Source: Owenia fusiformis
Lineage: Eukaryota > Annelida > Polychaeta > Sabellida > Oweniidae
DNA: 64,000 bases
Assembly (NCBI GenBank): GCA_903813345.2
Contig: CAIIXF020000007.1
Span: 1,367,730-1,431,729, forward strand
Reading direction: 5' to 3'
Made by a program: the position numbers and the translations under genes. The notes beneath the pieces were generated by a model that worked only from the letters and a program-made list of their open reading frames with translations, had not been told where the DNA came from and searched no databases. Positions within the stretch are counted from its first letter, which is position 1; every line of letters starts with the position of its first letter. Of the stretch, positions 24,886-37,800 are shown one piece after another.

Positions 24886-27440
24886 TTAGGAGGTCTTTCC
24901 TCTCTGCAGTTTGTAGAAGACATAGTAAAAGTCGTACATCATATCTGGGCCCACCCTGTGGAAGCTGATGGGCTCTTCACTACAACAGTCAAGACCCTGA
25001 AATGAAAATTATTGTTGTTTGATCAAAAGGACTACGCAGCTCTGTAGCCATAACATAATCAAAAATCAGTCGATACGCTGAGACGGCCACTCCGTCAGCT
25101 ACACAAAGAGAGTGAAGAAAAAATTGAAATATATCAGGGACAGGGGTAAGGAGCAGAATGAAATTAAATTGGACGTCAAATCGTTAATTGATTAAATATA
25201 TTTTAGCTACTGTAATAAATTAATTTATATATATAATATAATAAATCAGATTACACATTTGAAATGCAATAGAGCTATGTGGTTAATTCAACGATAAATA
25301 TTCATTGAGAGTGTGTGGACTGTAAAATCCTTGCAACGTGAACACCTCCTAATCCGGACACTTAAAGCGGCACCGATGGCGTTCGGATTTGGCAAGTGTT
25401 TCTATAATTTGTTGCTTCTCTACCATGTTATTTTCGAAGCATTACTTCAAAATTAACACGGCTAATACTTTCGAAATAATAAAAGTTGGGTAAGAATATA
25501 TATTTTTTCAAATAGAAGTACATTGTCGTCCCTTGGTTGACTACTTTTAAGTTTGATTGGCTCACAAAATATTTTAACTGGAAGTAGTGTATCAAGCATT
25601 CTTTACCAGTCGTGTTTTGCTGGGCTGATACAACTCGACAAATGGTTCGATTAGATGCTGCATATACCTATGTGGTGGGTACATTAGGAACCTGTCTCTC
25701 CCTAAACTATCACTACCATTCACTGGTCTACAGCCTGACTTCAGTAAACATGTAGATGCTTTCAGATCTTCATCTAGATTAGAAAATAAGGTAATTGTAA
25801 TATTCCCTACATTCATACACTTAAGAAAATGAGGTATTTAAAAAACATGTCTGGTATTGAGTGAAAATGGGTATCGTTTAGACATTCCATAAAATGGAAA
25901 GTTACTGCCATTCTTTATATTAGAAGTGTGAGCTAATATTCTATTAATAAAAGGATATGTATCGATATGGTGAACTGAATTCCACCAATTATTAAAAACA
26001 TTCTGTAAAAACACAGTCCTTTATGTAATGTTGACTGATTGACAACAATTTAATGCGAAAATTATTCATATATATTTCTATAACTGTTTTTGTTAACATT
26101 TTTCGTTTTTTAGTGCAATTGTTTTTTGTTCCTTTCTACCAATTCTTGAAAATGAAATAAAATGTCTTTCCGAACCTTGTTGGACAAAATAAAACACGAT
26201 AAAAACGTTATAGAATGATTTGAAGTGCAATACAGGTCCAGGATACATTTTGCTCTCGATATTCTGTATTGGCACTCGACTTCGTCTCGTTCCAACACGG
26301 AATTTCTAGAGCAGAATATATCCTGTATTGCACTTCAAATCATTCAATAACTTATAATATTATAATTTTTTATTATAACAAAGGGGTTAATCCCCCTGGC
26401 CAAAATACAAGATGGTTGGTTGTTGCCATTTTTAGATAAAAATATTTTAATTAGACCTCATTTTTGTTCAATCTATTCAGAGGGTGATGCAATATATTCA
26501 GGCGATTAGTCGTTGAAAATCTAATAAAGCTAATAAAAGAATATAGCCGAGAAACATGAATTAGGCCAATTTTAATTTCTACCGACTTACTCCAGCCTGA
26601 AGGGAAACAGTCGGGTTTAATTGTCTGCATTCCAATCTGGACAAGTCTTCGCAAAGCTTCCTTACTGACCACAATCCCACTTCCCCCAGACATAAACAAT
26701 TTATTCTTGTTTCCATTTTGATATAATATATGACCAAAAAACTCTGGCTGTGCGGGATCATGGTTCTCCAAAAATACTCTCAAGTTGTGAATCACAACAA
26801 ATGTATCCGAGTCCGCTTTGAGAAAGTAGTCCGCCTTGTTTAAAAAGTATTTGAAAACATACATCCAGGCAGCACGTGACTTTACAGCTAGTTTCCTTTT
26901 ACCCTCAGGAACGCCGAGTCCAATTGTTGGGAATGAAGCGTTCGTTACCGAGCTCATATATAGTGTGACGTCGCAATGCTTACCCCATGTGTTTCGGATG
27001 TGAACTGTTATCTCGGTTAAGTCTTTGGGACTTGTTAAAACCCAACATAATAGTTTGTATGATTTCCGAGGTAGGTCACGTGTCACATTTCTGCTTTTTC
27101 TCAGTGTTGTACCATTATATTGTCCCATTCTGATTCTTTTGGAACTTATTAACCGTCCACTTTTGCCAGTGTAATAAATAAGAACAATTATGCAACACAG
27201 AGAAAATAGGAATAACGCATAGAATAATTTTCGAGTATACGCGTGTGCCATCAATCCAAACATAGCTGTTAAAATAAGCTTGCATGTCACTGAACCATGT
27301 AAATGTTCCTCAATTATCAATTGTTGTGTGTTGCTGTTAACTTTGTTATTAGAGAAAAAAAAAGAACACAGCTGCTTCTGACAAACTGGTATCTTCAGAT
27401 CTTTACCAAACTGAATTAATATTTTCCATCCTTTATTCAT
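24886..27440 (-). CDS. C1GALT1-like beta-1,3-galactosyltransferase (GT31), type II Golgi membrane protein
   Basis: Three exons: 26591-27440, 25607-25773 and 24886-24996. Phases match (TGG A|AT, CTG|GGT). The longest start (27440) gives 375 aa. An internal Met at 27263 (316 aa; 27251 is also possible) is likelier, because it puts the hydrophobic anchor (LFYALFLFSLCCIIVLIYY) near the N-terminus as in core 1 synthases. Visible GT31 features: KLLCWVLTSP and NTWGKHCD; the metal-binding DSD in FLKADSDTFVV; FMSGGSGIVVSKEAL; EDLKASTC followed by DSLGRDRF; and a C-terminal CCSEEPISFH that matches the CCS..SFH block of C1GALT1. The reaction expected of the family is transfer of galactose to Ser/Thr-linked GalNAc in the Golgi. 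It is shorter than vertebrate C1GALT1 between exons 2 and 3, where the conserved YW(N)Y region is missing or in an exon I did not find. It may therefore be a divergent paralogue. Confidence 0.85.
26211..26347. repeat. Palindromic foldback element in galactosyltransferase intron
   Basis: The arms GAATGATTTGAAGTGCAATA and TATTGCACTTCAAATCATTC pair almost perfectly. Inner arms (CCAGGATA...TGCTCTCGA / CTAGAGCAGAATATATCC) extend the stem imperfectly. It lies in the intron between exons 1 and 2. No target duplication is obvious. Confidence 0.65.
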
Positions 27441-28883
27441 TTTGTTGGATTGTCAGTGCATCTAGTCACATCGGATCACCATGAATTGTATGTCATTGAA
27501 TAATCATTGAAAAATGTAGATATGTATAACTAACTGACTAATCAAATGATACTAGAATACAAACATAATGATATAAATAATCAACTACAACATTTTATTT
27601 CCATTGCTATATTACAGATAGTTATAATATTTTGTAAAATAAATTAATATTGTTTACCAGCAAACAATGTGTATCTGTCATGGATTAACAAAATCTATGT
27701 CAATTCAATAAATGATTCTTTTTAAGAAAACTAGACTGATGGCTGATATGCTGTAGGTAAAATAACCATGAAATCTGTTTAAGTTCTGTAATCATGAAGA
27801 ACCATGTGAATACATGTAAGAGTCGCAATTCTCCCAACTTAGTTCTTTCAATTCTAGTTGAAAGTCCATGGTTCTACACAGAATATTGTATAAATCATAT
27901 AACAATAAATAATATTCATAATTATATTGACCTTGACATGTGAATCAATGTAACATTCAAGTTCTTTATAGTATAGTATAGTAGTAAGTCTATAGAGAGT
28001 ATTAATAAAAATGCACCTTCTAAACTTGACATTTGACCTGCCAAGTAAACTTGACCAAAAACTCAATTACTGGCACATGTACTATTAAAGAGGCTATGAC
28101 TACAATGTACAATGTATGCAATTTGTCTCCTCGACGTTCAATCCCTTATTGCATTTAATGTTAACCCTTTATCCATATGAGCATGTTCAAAAACAACATG
28201 GCAACACTGTGGAGAGGATAACTACTGGCATAGAGTCTTCAAATCACAAACTAATGGATACAATTTTCAATGGAAGATTTCTATTCAAATGCAATTTTAA
28301 ACGCATAAACATACTTGTTCTAGATAAATCTCCAACTTTTCATTATTGTATCAACAAATTCAAATATTGATTTCCGTATATTATATACAACTTATTGTAT
28401 TGTATTGTGCATGTACAGTACTAAATACAGTATTCAATGTATGAAATTGTATTCTAATGTATTGTATTGTATTGCATCCAAATGTACAGTGTTATATTCA
28501 ATATATTGCATTGTATTCTAATGCATTGTACAATAATTCACCTGATAGAAACCACATGGAACTAAGGGAGCAGATCAAGAGTTCAATTTCAGATTCTTAA
28601 CTAAACTATTAAATGAGGGAAATGGAGTCTGAGCGGTCTTTTGAGTTGGGTGTAAAAACAAAACTGATTTTCCTTTCAACTATGACCACCCTCAACATTT
28701 CACTTCGTAACCATTACAAAAATCAATTACATCTCTTATTTTCTTAGATGTAATCTGCAAATTAAAAGGAAGTTGTATTATATTATCACCCCCTAAAACC
28801 CAATAATGTTTCAAGACTAATTAAAGGAGGTTTTCAGCCCTGAATAATATTTGACCTGTCACCTCACATTCCAAAAATCATAT
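27441..28883. other. Intergenic; TGTAT-rich simple repeat at ~28385-28530
   Basis: Contains the upstream flank of the galactosyltransferase gene and the 3' flank of the UBX-LRR gene. Around 28385-28530 is a degenerate TGTATTGTATTGCATTG simple repeat; a smaller patch of the same motif is at about 24860. No exon was recognised. Confidence 0.4.
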
Positions 28884-31800
28884 TCATTCAGAATCTGAAT
28901 CTTGACCTCTGGGTTGAAGATTTTTAACACTGACTCTAACAAGCTGTGGACACTCAGTGATGAGATGCTGGATGTTGCTCTTCACCCGAGTTCCATCCAG
29001 GTTGATCAGAGAGAGATGAGGCAGATGGATGTGCCTCACACCTACAACAATAAGCAAGCATTAGACACGGTTAGACAATTTAGCCTCAAAATGTATAACA
29101 TTTTACAAAATCTATTGTGATATTTTTATATTTTTTTGTAACTTTTTCTTACTATGCTAGCCTTTAATGCCAATGTCGTTAGGCAGCAATGGTATGAATG
29201 TTAAATTCTCAATAATGTTATCAAAAGAAGAAACAAATGGAATCCTTTTTTTATATTTAAAATTCTTTTTTATTTCAGATAATTCACAATGGAATCCTGG
29301 TGCAATTCAAAGGAAGATATTCCATAGTACCGTTTTCAATGGCATTGTCCATGGACATGATATCAAATATTAAAAGCAAGTTAAGTACATTAACATATTT
29401 TAATGTACACATATTCAGGGTTCTCCCTATTTTTTCAAAATGAGTGTTGGAAAAAGATCCATACCCAAAATTTGTGGGTGTGTACTGTTATTAGAACAGA
29501 GTGGTAAAATTCAAATATTTATGTAATATAAATAGTGTGGAGTCCCAAACTAAGTGAGTTGTAACACTTGCATCATCAGTGTGGTAGAATCATGATTCTA
29601 TGTGAACACTCCAGGTACTGTTAATCTTACCTCTGTTTGATACTGCAGTTCTACTGAGGTTAAGTTTGGAGAGTAACAGGCAGTTATTAAGAACACCATT
29701 GCATAGGAAGTCACTGCTCACTCTGAAAATTAAATAGAATAATTCTAAATAAGTTTGGAGAGTAACAGGCAGTTATTAAGAACACCATTGAATAAGAAGT
29801 CACTGCTCACTCTGAAAATTAAATAGAATAATTCTAAATATGTTTGGAGAGTAACAGGCAGTTATTAAGAACACCATTGCATAGCATAGGAAGTCACTGC
29901 TCACTCTGAAAATTAAATAGAATAATTCTAAATAAGTTTGAGAGTAACAGGCAGTTATTGAATACACCATTGCATAAGAAGTCACTGCTCACTCTGAAAA
30001 GTAAATAGAATAATTCTAAATAAGTTTGGAGAGTAACAGGCAGTTATTGAATACACCATTGCATAAGAAGTCACTGCTCACTCTGAAAAGTAAATAGAAT
30101 AATTCTAAATAAGTTTGGAGAGTAACAGGCAGTTATTGAATACACCATTGCATAAGAAGTCACTGCTCACTCTGAAAAGTAAATAGAATAATTCTAAATA
30201 AGTTTGGAGAGTAACAGGCAGTTATTGAATACACCATTGCATAAGAAGTCACTGCTCACTCTGAAAAGTAAATAGAATAATTCTAAATAAGTTTGGAGAG
30301 TAACAGGCAGTTATTAAGAACACCATCGCAAAGAAAGTTACTGCTCACTCTGTGGTAACGTTTTATATCATCAATGTTGAGAAAAGGTAGACCAATCACC
30401 AGAAGACCTAAATATTATTACTACCTTGATGAATCACAATAATCTATACATGCAAGACATTTATATGTTATGGTTGAATGAGACAAAACCTTCATGAAAT
30501 GTTTTATTTATTTGGTATTGATAATGTTCTATCTTTTAGCAGTCAGAACCAAACAAATGGGTCTGCCATTATTCTGATTTGTATACGAGCTATATCATCA
30601 ACAGATCAGCTGCAAAAGTTTAAAGTGGTGAGATAAAGAGCAAAACTGAATCAAACTGAAAACTGAATCAAACAATTTGAATATGTCCCAGCCAATCCAT
30701 GATTTAACACTGTGTGGCTGTACAACACTTACCCAGTTTCCGACATGCTTAACTCTTGAAGCTGTGTCAATCCTGGAAAACAGAAATGAAACAATGTTTC
30801 AATTTTCTTCAAATGCATTCAGCTATATTAGTAACTGATTCGATGCTTCTATCATAAATAGGTTTTAGGGGCAATATAGGATTCTACCTTGCAATAAAGT
30901 TTTTAACCCTCATTTTAGTCTAATTTTCGAATGTAGATTTTTGATGTCACTTTCACTTAATTTTGGATATTTATTTATGAAAATCACGATTACTTTTCCC
31001 CACATCTACATGCACTGGACATTACATGTATAGCAGTCTATTGAAAGGATGCATATGTTTACTCAATACCTTGTATTATGGTGGCCCCGGCATCAGTGAT
31101 GGCTGTTCTGTCAAGGGAGAGCACAGTAAGGTTTGTCAGACCTGTAAAATACACATGACAGTATATGTACATGCAAATCACAGTCCAAATGTTTAAGAGC
31201 ACAATTACTCAAGGCAAAAAACAAAATGTGTTAAAACACAGCTAAGAAAGGAAGAAAAAACAAACTCCAACTTTCTAAACAGTCTAACAATGCAAAAAGG
31301 GTTAAATGACCCCCCCCCCCACACACACACACTTCTCCACCATAAGATAAAATATATTTCTGAATCTGGTCCCAAATACAGAATATTCAAAACTAATTCT
31401 TATTCAACATAATATGAAATATGAAGTTTTGAAATATGTGTACATGTACAAGGAAATGTATATAGGTTATTTCATGCTTGATTTTCAATATGAATTTTAT
31501 TCCAGGGTAATATGATATTGACCGAGGGAAATATGATATTGACCAAACGAGCGTAGCGAGTGAGCGTCAATATAATATTTACCGAGGTAAATTATCAAGT
31601 AAAAAAATGTAAAATGTAAAAAATGTTTGAGGTGGTCATTAAGATCATGGGGATCTATCTCCTCGATCGGTCTGAGTTCATTCCTCTCACTCCGTAAAAA
31701 ATCTACTAGGATTTTTATGTCACTTTTAGTTTTCTTCGAAGTATTGATATTTTCTTGACCTTTAATGAAGTCATCAACATCCTCTGTTGCATACCTAGAC

Positions 31801-34800
31801 ATATTTGTCACAGTAATAGACCTTTGTCACAGTAATAGACGTAAACTAGATGATAATAATTTCAATAATTTCAATTTTCCAAACGATTTTTTTACTTCCT
31901 GTAGAGATGTGCTAGACGAAAAGCGTAAAACTCAAGAGAAATTACCGGGAATATTTCTGATACGGGATCTGATACGGGATTTTTGCTGATACGGGATCCA
32001 ATACGGGATCTGATACGGGATTTTGGCTGATACGGGATCTGATACGGGATTTTTCAAATAACACTTTTATTCCCTGTTATTTTCCCAGGGAAAACATGTT
32101 ATTATGGAATAAACATATATATTCTACAGTATATGCAAGCTCTAATTAAAACTGCTACACTCACCAGCTAGCATGAGTAGTCCTTCATCAGTGATCTTGG
32201 TATTCCCAAGAAGAAGCTTTTTTAAACTGAAACAAATCAAATAAATGCATTCTCTCAAAAACGGTAAAAATATCAGCATTTTTTGGGAAATCTGAACACA
32301 ATATCAGCATTTTTTCAAACACTGTACAGATTCAGCATTTTCTCGGATATTGTGCACAATATCATATCAACACTGAGAATGCAAATCACCCACTTACATA
32401 ATGAAAGTATTCCTAGATTTTTTCTAATGGAAAAATGAATTAGGAATTCAAAATGCCTTACTAAGAGTTTCATCCAAAATACTTCTTACCTGTGTATCTG
32501 TCCAACATATTGCATACTAGAGCTGGTAACATTGATGTAGTTTGTGAGATCTAAAGACTGTAAAGGCATATCTAAAATAACAATAAAACAATAATGCATA
32601 AAATATAGAATTTTTTGAGGTACTAGTATAGGAATATAATTATAGGTCTACTTTACCATCAGAGTATACACATGGTTCAATAGAGCTATCTTGGCTACAG
32701 ACATAGTCAGATGTATTAAGTACAAGATGGCATCATTCTCATTTTGTCCCATGCATAGAATCAGATTTGACAATTTGGCATGTTATTTTGTAATAGAACT
32801 GATTGTGTTAGCTTGGCACATTGTATTACTAATAGAATCAGTTGTGGTAGTTTAGCATATTAAACTGCATATAACCAATTTCAATAGTTAGTTTGACATA
32901 TTGTACTGCAAAGAGAGCCAGTTTGGCATATTGTACTGCAAAGAGAGCCAGTTTTGCATATTGTACTGCAAAGAGAGCCAGTTTTGCATATTGTACTGCA
33001 AAGAGAGCCAGTTTGGCATATTGTACTGCAAAGAGAGCCAGTTTGGCATATTGTTTGATATAATTTGTTGACTTCAATGTTTTTCTCTACTCTCATGTTG
33101 CCCTTTGTATAATTCTGTTTACCTTTAAGGTGAGATATCCCAGTGTCTGTAGTGGAGAGCCTGCTAGGAAGTCCAAGAGATTGGAGTTTAACACCTAAAA
33201 AAGATTCATTTCAAGTTTCAATTTACCAAAGGAGGTATGATTTCCCATTCTTATGCTTATACAATATCAATACAAGGCACATTTGTCAAAGGGGTCATAA
33301 ACACATAATCGAGCAACAAGCTTAGCCGCAATTAAATGGAGGTTAAGAGATTCTTACCTGAAATATACTGCAATGCTAGGTCACCTGTGACATTCTCAGT
33401 GTTAGGGATATTGAGGGAGATAAGTTTGGAACATCCTAGTAGACACATCAGAGACTCTGTTACTATTGCAGTCCCAGATATGTTCAAACCTTCCAGACTT
33501 TCTAATTTATCAATACCGGTCAGACTACACACCTGAAAAGATTTTTATAGAAATCGAAATACAGGAATTTTCAAAGTAACAAATAATTTGCAGAACCTTT
33601 TCATTAGTGATTCCTTTTCTACAGAAAACATTTGGTCATTAAGGAGTGTTCCATATACGCATGTAACATATTGATATCAGATCTAACATTACACACACAA
33701 ATCAGAAAATACAAATTGCAAAAATTGTACAACGCAGATAAAGTAAACTGAATGGCTTACTTTAGTTTGTTCCAGGTTTAGTGTTCTTAGTCTTGGCAAA
33801 TCTGAAATAAACAAAAACATAACAATATCATAAATTAAAAGAACATATTCTTAGCGATGAGAATGATGAGTAATAAAAGGATAAAATGGATCAGACCAGG
33901 TCAGGTTAATTTGGATCAGAAGTTCAAATTCTCCTAGAAGGGAATTAGGCCAGGGAAACAAACAAAATAGTTACCATGGTGCAAGCTTAGGAAAGCATTT
34001 TAAAATTGCAAGTGAGAGATCATCTTAAGCTGAACATATATAACAGCCCTCTTTGTTACACCAGGTGTGAGAAATTTCACAAAAATATATTTTAAAGATA
34101 TTAATCTGTTACACATATTCTCACCTGCCAAATACTGCAAAGACTTATGTGTTACAGGAGTCCTACAGAGGTTAAGGTGTTGCAGATTTTCTGGTTTAGT
34201 TTGGCAGTATTCCTGGATTCCCTGGTCATTGACATGTGTCTCTTCCAGGACCAGAGTGACTAGACTAGGGTAATCTGGAAATATTATTTTGTAAAATGCT
34301 GCAAACATAATGGGCAGGGTCAAACATCAAAATAACATGTAGTATCATTTCAAATTCTTATGTGGTCAGAGCCTCTAGAAAGTGAATGCTGTATACGTAA
34401 CCAAAGATAAAATCCTCTCAGTTGAACTTTATAGATTCTATGAATATTTTACTTAAAAGAAAGGTGCTTTTAGTAAATGGAATCCTTACTTGCAATAACA
34501 GGAAGACAATTGTTGGTGAGGTTATTACAGGATCCAAGGTTCAATACTTTCAATCTCTTTAATGCTGAAAAACAAAAACATACATAGACTAATAACAATT
34601 CAAAATAAAATGACATGATATCAAAAAATAGCCCAAGTTGCAATTTCAACACTGTATTCTGCATTAACAGAGCATGAATTTGTTTCCACGTGAAGGAATG
34701 AAAACGAAATTGCAGAAGAAATGTAGTAACCAAATTATAATCTGAAAATAATGAATTTATATATCCAATTGTCCAGTATCAGATTTTGAATTGTACAAAA

Positions 34801-37800
34801 AAATCAATATTCATTTGACCGATGCATATCCAGGGTGGGCCAAAAAAAACGCCACTTTTTTTTCAAAATGCTATAACTTTTTTAATTTTTGATATTAAAT
34901 CATAATTTGCATACCAAATAAAACTTGAGGTTGTTATCTAGCCATCAATCATAAATTATCCACTTTTACTTTAATAAAATATGTCACCAGCGTCTCACTT
35001 AAACATGTGGTGTTCCGTGAGAAATAGGCATAATTTGCAAAATGTTCCTGAACTGATACGGCCTGATGATCACCAAGATAATAGCCCTGATGCGAACACC
35101 AGTGAGTATAGGGTATGGGAAGGTCTCCAGGAGATTTTATGAAGGCATCCAATCAAGAAAATTGCTCAACTGAAGCTGGCAATCAAGACAGGTTGAAAAA
35201 ACTTAGCTAACATTTCATTGATACTGCGATATCAGCAAGGCGAAAAATATATCATAAATTAGGGTGGCGGACCAATTGAACTCCCCTTTTAGATCAAATA
35301 TAATCCAAGTTGAAGGACCTGTAACATTGTATTATTACTAAGAACCCTTGGCACTATATAACTGCAAAATTTGGGGTATGCAGGTTGGAAAATAAAAAAG
35401 TTGTAGTGTCTTGAAAAAAAAGTGGTGGTTTTTTTTGGCCCACCCTGTACATGTAGGACCAAGACCATGCATGGTTTTACTGCCTTTTTATTGGTCAAAG
35501 GTGACAATACGATGGAATTATGTACCTGCTAGTGGCTGAAGGCCCCTATCTGTTATGAGCGGACAGAAGCACATACTCAGATGCTGCAGATTCTTATGGA
35601 GGCTGAAATGAAGCAACAGAGTTGATTAATAACACTTCATTTTTAATGACGATGCATGGAGGACACTTGTAGAATTGAGTTAGCACAGAAGTTCATTCAG
35701 GTTGTAATCTAAGCTACTTGTTCGTTAGGTGGATAGTGAACTTACCTAATGGCAGCTATTAATTCATTGGTTGTGTAGGGATAGCAGTCTAGTATTAACT
35801 TCTGTAAGTGGCTGGAAAAACACATGTAGAACTTATGTCACATTTATCTGAACAGGATGAAAAAAATTCAGGTGAAAACAGAGGCACGGTTTTGCACACC
35901 TGATTTTATTTTTATAAGTTAATAAGTAAATAAGATATGAATGTGAAAGTATGTGCAAAAACATACAAATGCTTGTCAGCTTCAACAATGAGAAATGGCT
36001 TACAATGATGAAAACAATCTTACCATGTAACAAATGGATGTAACGTTTTTGGACGTAAAATTTTTTCCTTGATGAGATGCTCAAGAATCCTAGTGGCGAC
36101 ATCTGATGGTAGACCACTGAGTGTTGTGAGTGGATTCCTGCCGTCACAAATCCTAGTGGACACTTGCTTAATGATCATGTTGGTCAAACTTGTAACATTG
36201 TACGTCAGGGTGAGATGAGGGGAAATAGGCTGGCTTGAGGGACCTGCATAACGACGCCTGGCAGCTTCAGCTAAAATGTAATCAACAGTACAAGTAAATA
36301 GTTTCTATTGGGATGCTGAGCAGGTTATGATCTACAACAATTCAATGTAATTTAACCAAAATTCCTTTTGATGAGTTTGTTAAATTCTGACATTGAGAAA
36401 CATGTATTTTTAGAATTTATACCTGCAAGTTGTTGGGCTGGTAAGTCAAGTTGTGAATTATGGTTTTCTGGGACAAGTCGATTACCCTCTCCCCAATCCT
36501 GGCCTTGGTGTCCTCCTCCCATATCTCCTAATCCCCCACCCATTCCTCCTAACCCCCCTCCCATTCCTCCTAACCCCCCTCCCATTCCTCCTAATCCTCC
36601 TCCCATTCCTCCTAATCCTCCTCCCATTCCTCCTAATCCCCCTCCCATTCCTCCTAACCCCCCTCCCATTCCTCCTAATCCCCCTCCCATTCCTCCACCT
36701 CCAAATCCAGGGGGCATGTTTCCACCTCCAACTTCATCATCTCCACTATCATCTGCCATTTCTACATCTATAAATAACAAATATGGTATATTTAAATAAA
36801 ACAGTTTGACAAGAGGAAAGAAATTGGTGCAAAATGAATAAAGTAAAAATGTAGATTGAAACTGAAAAGATTCTGCTTGATACCTTGTCATAACAAACAA
36901 ATCATCTTAAATGTGTCTGACGGTTTCATAATACTTTGACCTATTTTGGAAGGAACATTTTGTTTATACCTTGATCAGGTGGTGGTGCTACACCCTCTTC
37001 TACCTCTAGCTGGTTACCAGCACCCCAGGAATGCCCTTGTGTAGGTGGAGACACCTGGTTATGGCCCAGAGGAACTGCATTATTCAAAGGCGGGTCTGCA
37101 TCTACTGCTGCTGCTGAATCTTGAGTTTCAGTATTTTGTTGTTTTGGACTATCAGCTGGAACAACTAGAAACAAGTGTAACAGTCTCAGTTACTGATTCT
37201 ATAATATGGTATATGTAGTACATATAAAATCACATTTAAAACTGTTAAAATTAAAATCTAAAATCTCCCAAAATGAAAAAATTGGTTCACTATTTGATCA
37301 TTTGAAAGAAAACAGAATCTCATTAAGAAACATTGCCATCTAAATCTTTTGACATACCAACATTTAACTTCTAAGAATTAACACTGAATAGGTTATGAAC
37401 ATGCAAATGAGAAAAAATGAATTCACAGTGGACTAACTTTTCTTTGGAGGTGACGAGTCTGCTTTCTTGACAACGAGAGAGCCACTAGGGGTCAACCCAA
37501 GGTCACGTAGTGTCTCACACATATGTATCTCACCATATTCCTGCCTTGGGAATGGCTACAATTTCAAATAAGATAATCAACATACAATTGTTCATTAGAA
37601 TATCAAGCATATAAAATAAACAACATTCAATTGTTCATTAGTATATCAAACATAAAATAAACAACATACAATTGTTCATTAGTATATCAAGCATAAGATA
37701 AACAACATTCAATTGTTCATTAGAATATCAAGCATAAGATAAACAACATTCAATTGTTCATTAGAATATCAAGCATAAGATAAACAACATTCAATTGTTC

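Noticed and set aside
30353-30412. Frame encoding LLVIGLPFLNIDDIKRYHR upstream of the splice-site repeats, LRR-like
   Set aside because: Entering it from the 30733 donor in the required phase meets a stop after 11 codons; direct joining to 29722 continues the LRR pattern. Kept as intron.
32838-33096. Minus-strand frames with YAKLALFAVQ and TICQTGSLCS repeats
   Set aside because: A 30-bp intronic minisatellite between two well-supported LRR exons; inclusion would break the LRR register.
36368-36799. Proline-rich plus-strand frame (PPIPPN repeat), 143 codons
   Set aside because: Exact antisense of the Gly/Met heptads in exon 9 of the UBX-LRR gene, which fits the splice phases and family context.
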